From the IMG/VR virus record IMGVR_UViG_3300025073_000039, positions 25,433 to 89,432 of that record: DNA of 64,000 bases; one strand, written 5' to 3'. Source of the stretch: a virus. How positions within the stretch are numbered: position 1 is the stretch's first letter; every line of letters starts with the position of its first letter. Under the pieces are notes generated by a model. That model did not search any database. It saw only the letters and a program-made list of their open reading frames with translations, and had not been told where the DNA came from. Shown piece after piece: positions 62,523-64,000 of this stretch. Position numbers and translations under genes: made by a program.

Positions 62523-62904
62523 ATGCTGGGATACAAAATTAAATAATGACCAAAAATTCCGAGCTATTAAAACCCTTATTCTCACACTAATGTGGCACAA
62601 CTACCACAAAGAAGAAGAATTAACAGCCCCAATTCTTTTCGACGCTTTCATGCGCAACCCGTCTTACTTTACTGATGTACCGGGGAAAATTGAAATATGG
62701 CAAATGTACGCTTGCGATTATAGACATAAAATAATCTACTTAAGCGCGAACAGCCCGTCGATAATCTCAGCCCTCCACGAATTTGGTCATTATAAATACG
62801 GTCGAAGTGAATTAAAAGCCTGTCGATTCTCAGTCCATCTGTTTAAAGAAATCTTCCCAATAGCATACAAAAAGCTTAAATGGGAAGGCCACATGTTAAA
62901 ATAA
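62428..62904 (+). CDS. Hypothetical HEFGH-motif (zincin-like) protein, 158 aa
   Basis: ALHEFGHYKYG near residues 117-127 is an HExxH zinc-peptidase-like motif, with no obvious third ligand nearby. The rest is helical. The start at 62428 (GACTATG) overlaps the upstream gene by 95 nt; a shorter start is possible, but the upstream residues look natural. It might be a small metallopeptidase such as an ImmA-like repressor protease. Assignment is tentative. Confidence 0.58.
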   Translation: MKQVYPTKQQILSSPMRFPRQLLNLVQEWKTKCWDTKLNNDQKFRAIKTLILTLMWHNYHKEEELTAPILFDAFMRNPSYFTDVPGKIEIWQMYACDYRHKIIYLSANSPSIISALHEFGHYKYGRSELKACRFSVHLFKEIFPIAYKKLKWEGHMLK

Positions 62905-62908
62905 TTCT

Positions 62909-63412
62909 ATGCCAGTAGAAACTGAAGCCGTAGTCATGAACTCACAATTCGATAGACTCGGCGTAAAACAACACAAACTCGTTGAAAAGAAACCCATCTG
63001 CGACGAATGCGCGCTAATAAACAATCGCATTCTTGGCATAATCAAAGTCAAACGCAAATGCGCCCTCTGCAAACGAAAAGCATATTGTAGTCTCACCACC
63101 CCGCCACAATTCCAAACACACAGAGAAAGAGAAGATTCAGACGACGATCCAATATTCCGCTGCCCTGATTGCGGAGAAGAAGTCACGCATCTCAATTATT
63201 ATATACCCTGCACAGAAAACGGAACATATCGCCTATCAACCAATTCAGGCGGTGGAGATTATAATGATGGTGACCACGACACTAGCGGCGACGCGACTTT
63301 CTCTTGCCCCGAATGCGGAAACGACATTGATCGTGATGAAGTCGAAAACAATCACACCACTAGAGAAGAAGAAGATGGTGAAGAAGATGAGGAAGGAGGT
63401 GGCGATAAATGA
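62909..63412 (+). CDS. Multi-zinc-ribbon acidic protein, 167 aa
   Basis: CDEC near residue 31, CALC near 52, CPDC near 87 and CPEC near 133 give several zinc knuckles, and there are long Asp/Glu runs near residues 72-82 and 150-165. The start is at ATG 62909 (TTCTATG), four bases after the previous stop. It may be a scaffold or nucleic-acid-associated adaptor. No family is recognised. Confidence 0.68.
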   Translation: MPVETEAVVMNSQFDRLGVKQHKLVEKKPICDECALINNRILGIIKVKRKCALCKRKAYCSLTTPPQFQTHREREDSDDDPIFRCPDCGEEVTHLNYYIPCTENGTYRLSTNSGGGDYNDGDHDTSGDATFSCPECGNDIDRDEVENNHTTREEEDGEEDEEGGGDK

Positions 63413-63423
63413 ACACATAAAAT

Positions 63424-63732
63424 ATGCCAAACAATTTAGCCAACTTCGTTTTTAAGATTCCAAACTCTCACATTGAATTATCATTCCACGCCTACAAAAA
63501 TAATAACTGGAAGATAACATTTTTCAATTCAGAGAACAACAAACAAAAACTCTTAGAAAGAAGTTTCAACCCTGAGCAAACAAAAGCGCTCACCAATTTG
63601 CTCATCGCGTCTTGCGCCTCGCACGAGAATACCCTCTACGGCAAAACGGCAATAGACACAATCACAGCGCTCAAAATCGAAATTCAAAAAATAAAAAAGG
63701 AATATGTCGTCAAGACACACCCTCACATTTGA
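63424..63732 (+). CDS. Hypothetical protein, 102 aa
   Basis: Residues 1-60 alternate strands (LANFVFKIPNSHIELSF, NNWKITFFNS) and the rest is helical and basic. It begins 11 nt after the previous stop in the context AAATATG. Overlaps the next gene by 29 nt. Unrecognised. Confidence 0.62.
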   Translation: MPNNLANFVFKIPNSHIELSFHAYKNNNWKITFFNSENNKQKLLERSFNPEQTKALTNLLIASCASHENTLYGKTAIDTITALKIEIQKIKKEYVVKTHPHI

Positions 63733-63931
63733 AGTGGATGTCCGCACAATTAAATACGGCATAGCCAAAGTCAAAGCGCACTCCGCCGATGAAGCCATGG
63801 AACTTGTCCGGCACGCGCACAACAAACTGCAATTCATTGAAGAATGGAAAAGCATTGAAATGGAACCCGTATCAGCGAAAATCCGCAACCAGGACTTTAC
63901 CAGTCTTGACGTTGCTCTCAGTCAATTATAA
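63704..63931 (+). CDS. Hypothetical protein, 75 aa
   Basis: MSSRHTLTFEVDVRTIKYGIA, then a helix and a C-terminal strand, a small alpha/beta domain. The start has a weak AAGGA four bases upstream of the ATG (GAATATG), one of few in the window. Overlaps the preceding gene by 29 nt. Unknown. Confidence 0.62.
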   Translation: MSSRHTLTFEVDVRTIKYGIAKVKAHSADEAMELVRHAHNKLQFIEEWKSIEMEPVSAKIRNQDFTSLDVALSQL

Positions 63932-63944
63932 TTTATTCAAACTT

Positions 63945-64000
63945 ATGTCCAAAACATACAACCAGTTAGTCGACATCGCGCGCGAGAACGCCCGTGATTT
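63945..64000 (+). CDS. Partial gene at right edge
   Basis: MSKTYNQLVDIARENARD and onward, cut by the window. ATG in the context ACTTATG after a short gap. Too short to assign. Confidence 0.5.
   Translation, partial: MSKTYNQLVDIARENARD

Noticed and set aside
1-64000. Recoded stop codons
   Set aside because: Core genes (terminase, portal, capsid, SbcC) read through fully with the standard code and end in normal stops.

Overview
The window is a continuous stretch of a large tailed-phage genome, most likely podovirus-like. A minus-strand block of about 48 kb (8070-56097) carries terminase, portal, scaffold, capsid, adaptor and tail-tube-like proteins, fibres and very large presumed internal or ejected proteins. 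No tail tube/sheath set, tape measure or frameshifted tail chaperone was seen. Two plus-strand arms flank it (1-8065 and 56580-64000); the left gene is cut by the window edge and the last gene is cut at the right edge. The standard genetic code fits every gene. The host cannot be named. Sigma70-like promoters (a -35 of TTGACA type, 17-18 bp, an extended TGTGN -10) argue against a Bacteroidota-type promoter system, while Shine-Dalgarno sequences are almost absent: in 65 of 68 starts read by eye the base before the ATG is T, commonly in the context ATATATG.

Left arm: the 3' part of a TROVE/Ro60 (Rsr-like) gene, followed by about 380 nt of structured RNA. The distal half of that RNA is a clear bacterial Y RNA (YrlA type), with a circularly permuted tRNA-like domain of T-arm, seven-position acceptor stem closed by a UUCG loop, and D-arm. 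Next come small unknown genes, a possible OB-fold protein, and an SbcD/SbcC (T4 gp47/gp46-like) recombination nuclease pair interleaved with small unknown genes.

Minus-strand virion block, read from right to left in transcription order: an acidic protein, an HU/IHF-like protein behind a structured leader, a 1015-aa presumed internal protein, terminase subunits, portal, nine small mostly lysine-rich proteins, scaffold, HK97-fold-type major capsid protein, two paralogous structural proteins with covarying leader hairpins, a repeat-built 1130-aa protein, fibre-like proteins, a GC-rich pair of zinc-ribbon genes that alone carry Shine-Dalgarno sites, a C1-type peptidase with a peptidoglycan-binding domain, membrane proteins, tail connector proteins, a 2261-aa repeat fibre ending in a polyglycine domain, a 1217-aa protein with a peptidoglycan-binding domain, an M23 peptidase, an 828-aa coiled-coil protein and finally a 2050-aa protein. 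That last protein contains an HNH-like motif and the RNA-polymerase double-psi beta-barrel signature DTDGD, preceded by a beta'-like RxPxxxRxGxxxF motif. This is the layout of a virion-packaged single-chain RNA polymerase of the crAss gp66/YonO class. Three minus-strand units start at promoters sharing a 12-nt spacer motif.

Right arm: a divergent control region, three copies of a 13-nt motif CTACTHTCTTTTG, a second unassigned structured RNA region with mutually exclusive helices, a run of small (often zinc-ribbon) proteins, a DUF1281/Api92-like protein, and an adjacent phiEco32-type amidoligase and class II glutamine amidotransferase pair that may build or attach an amide-linked modification.

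The most unusual content is the Ro60/Y RNA pair, the giant putative virion RNA polymerase, the amidoligase/amidotransferase pair, and the several unassigned RNA and promoter elements.
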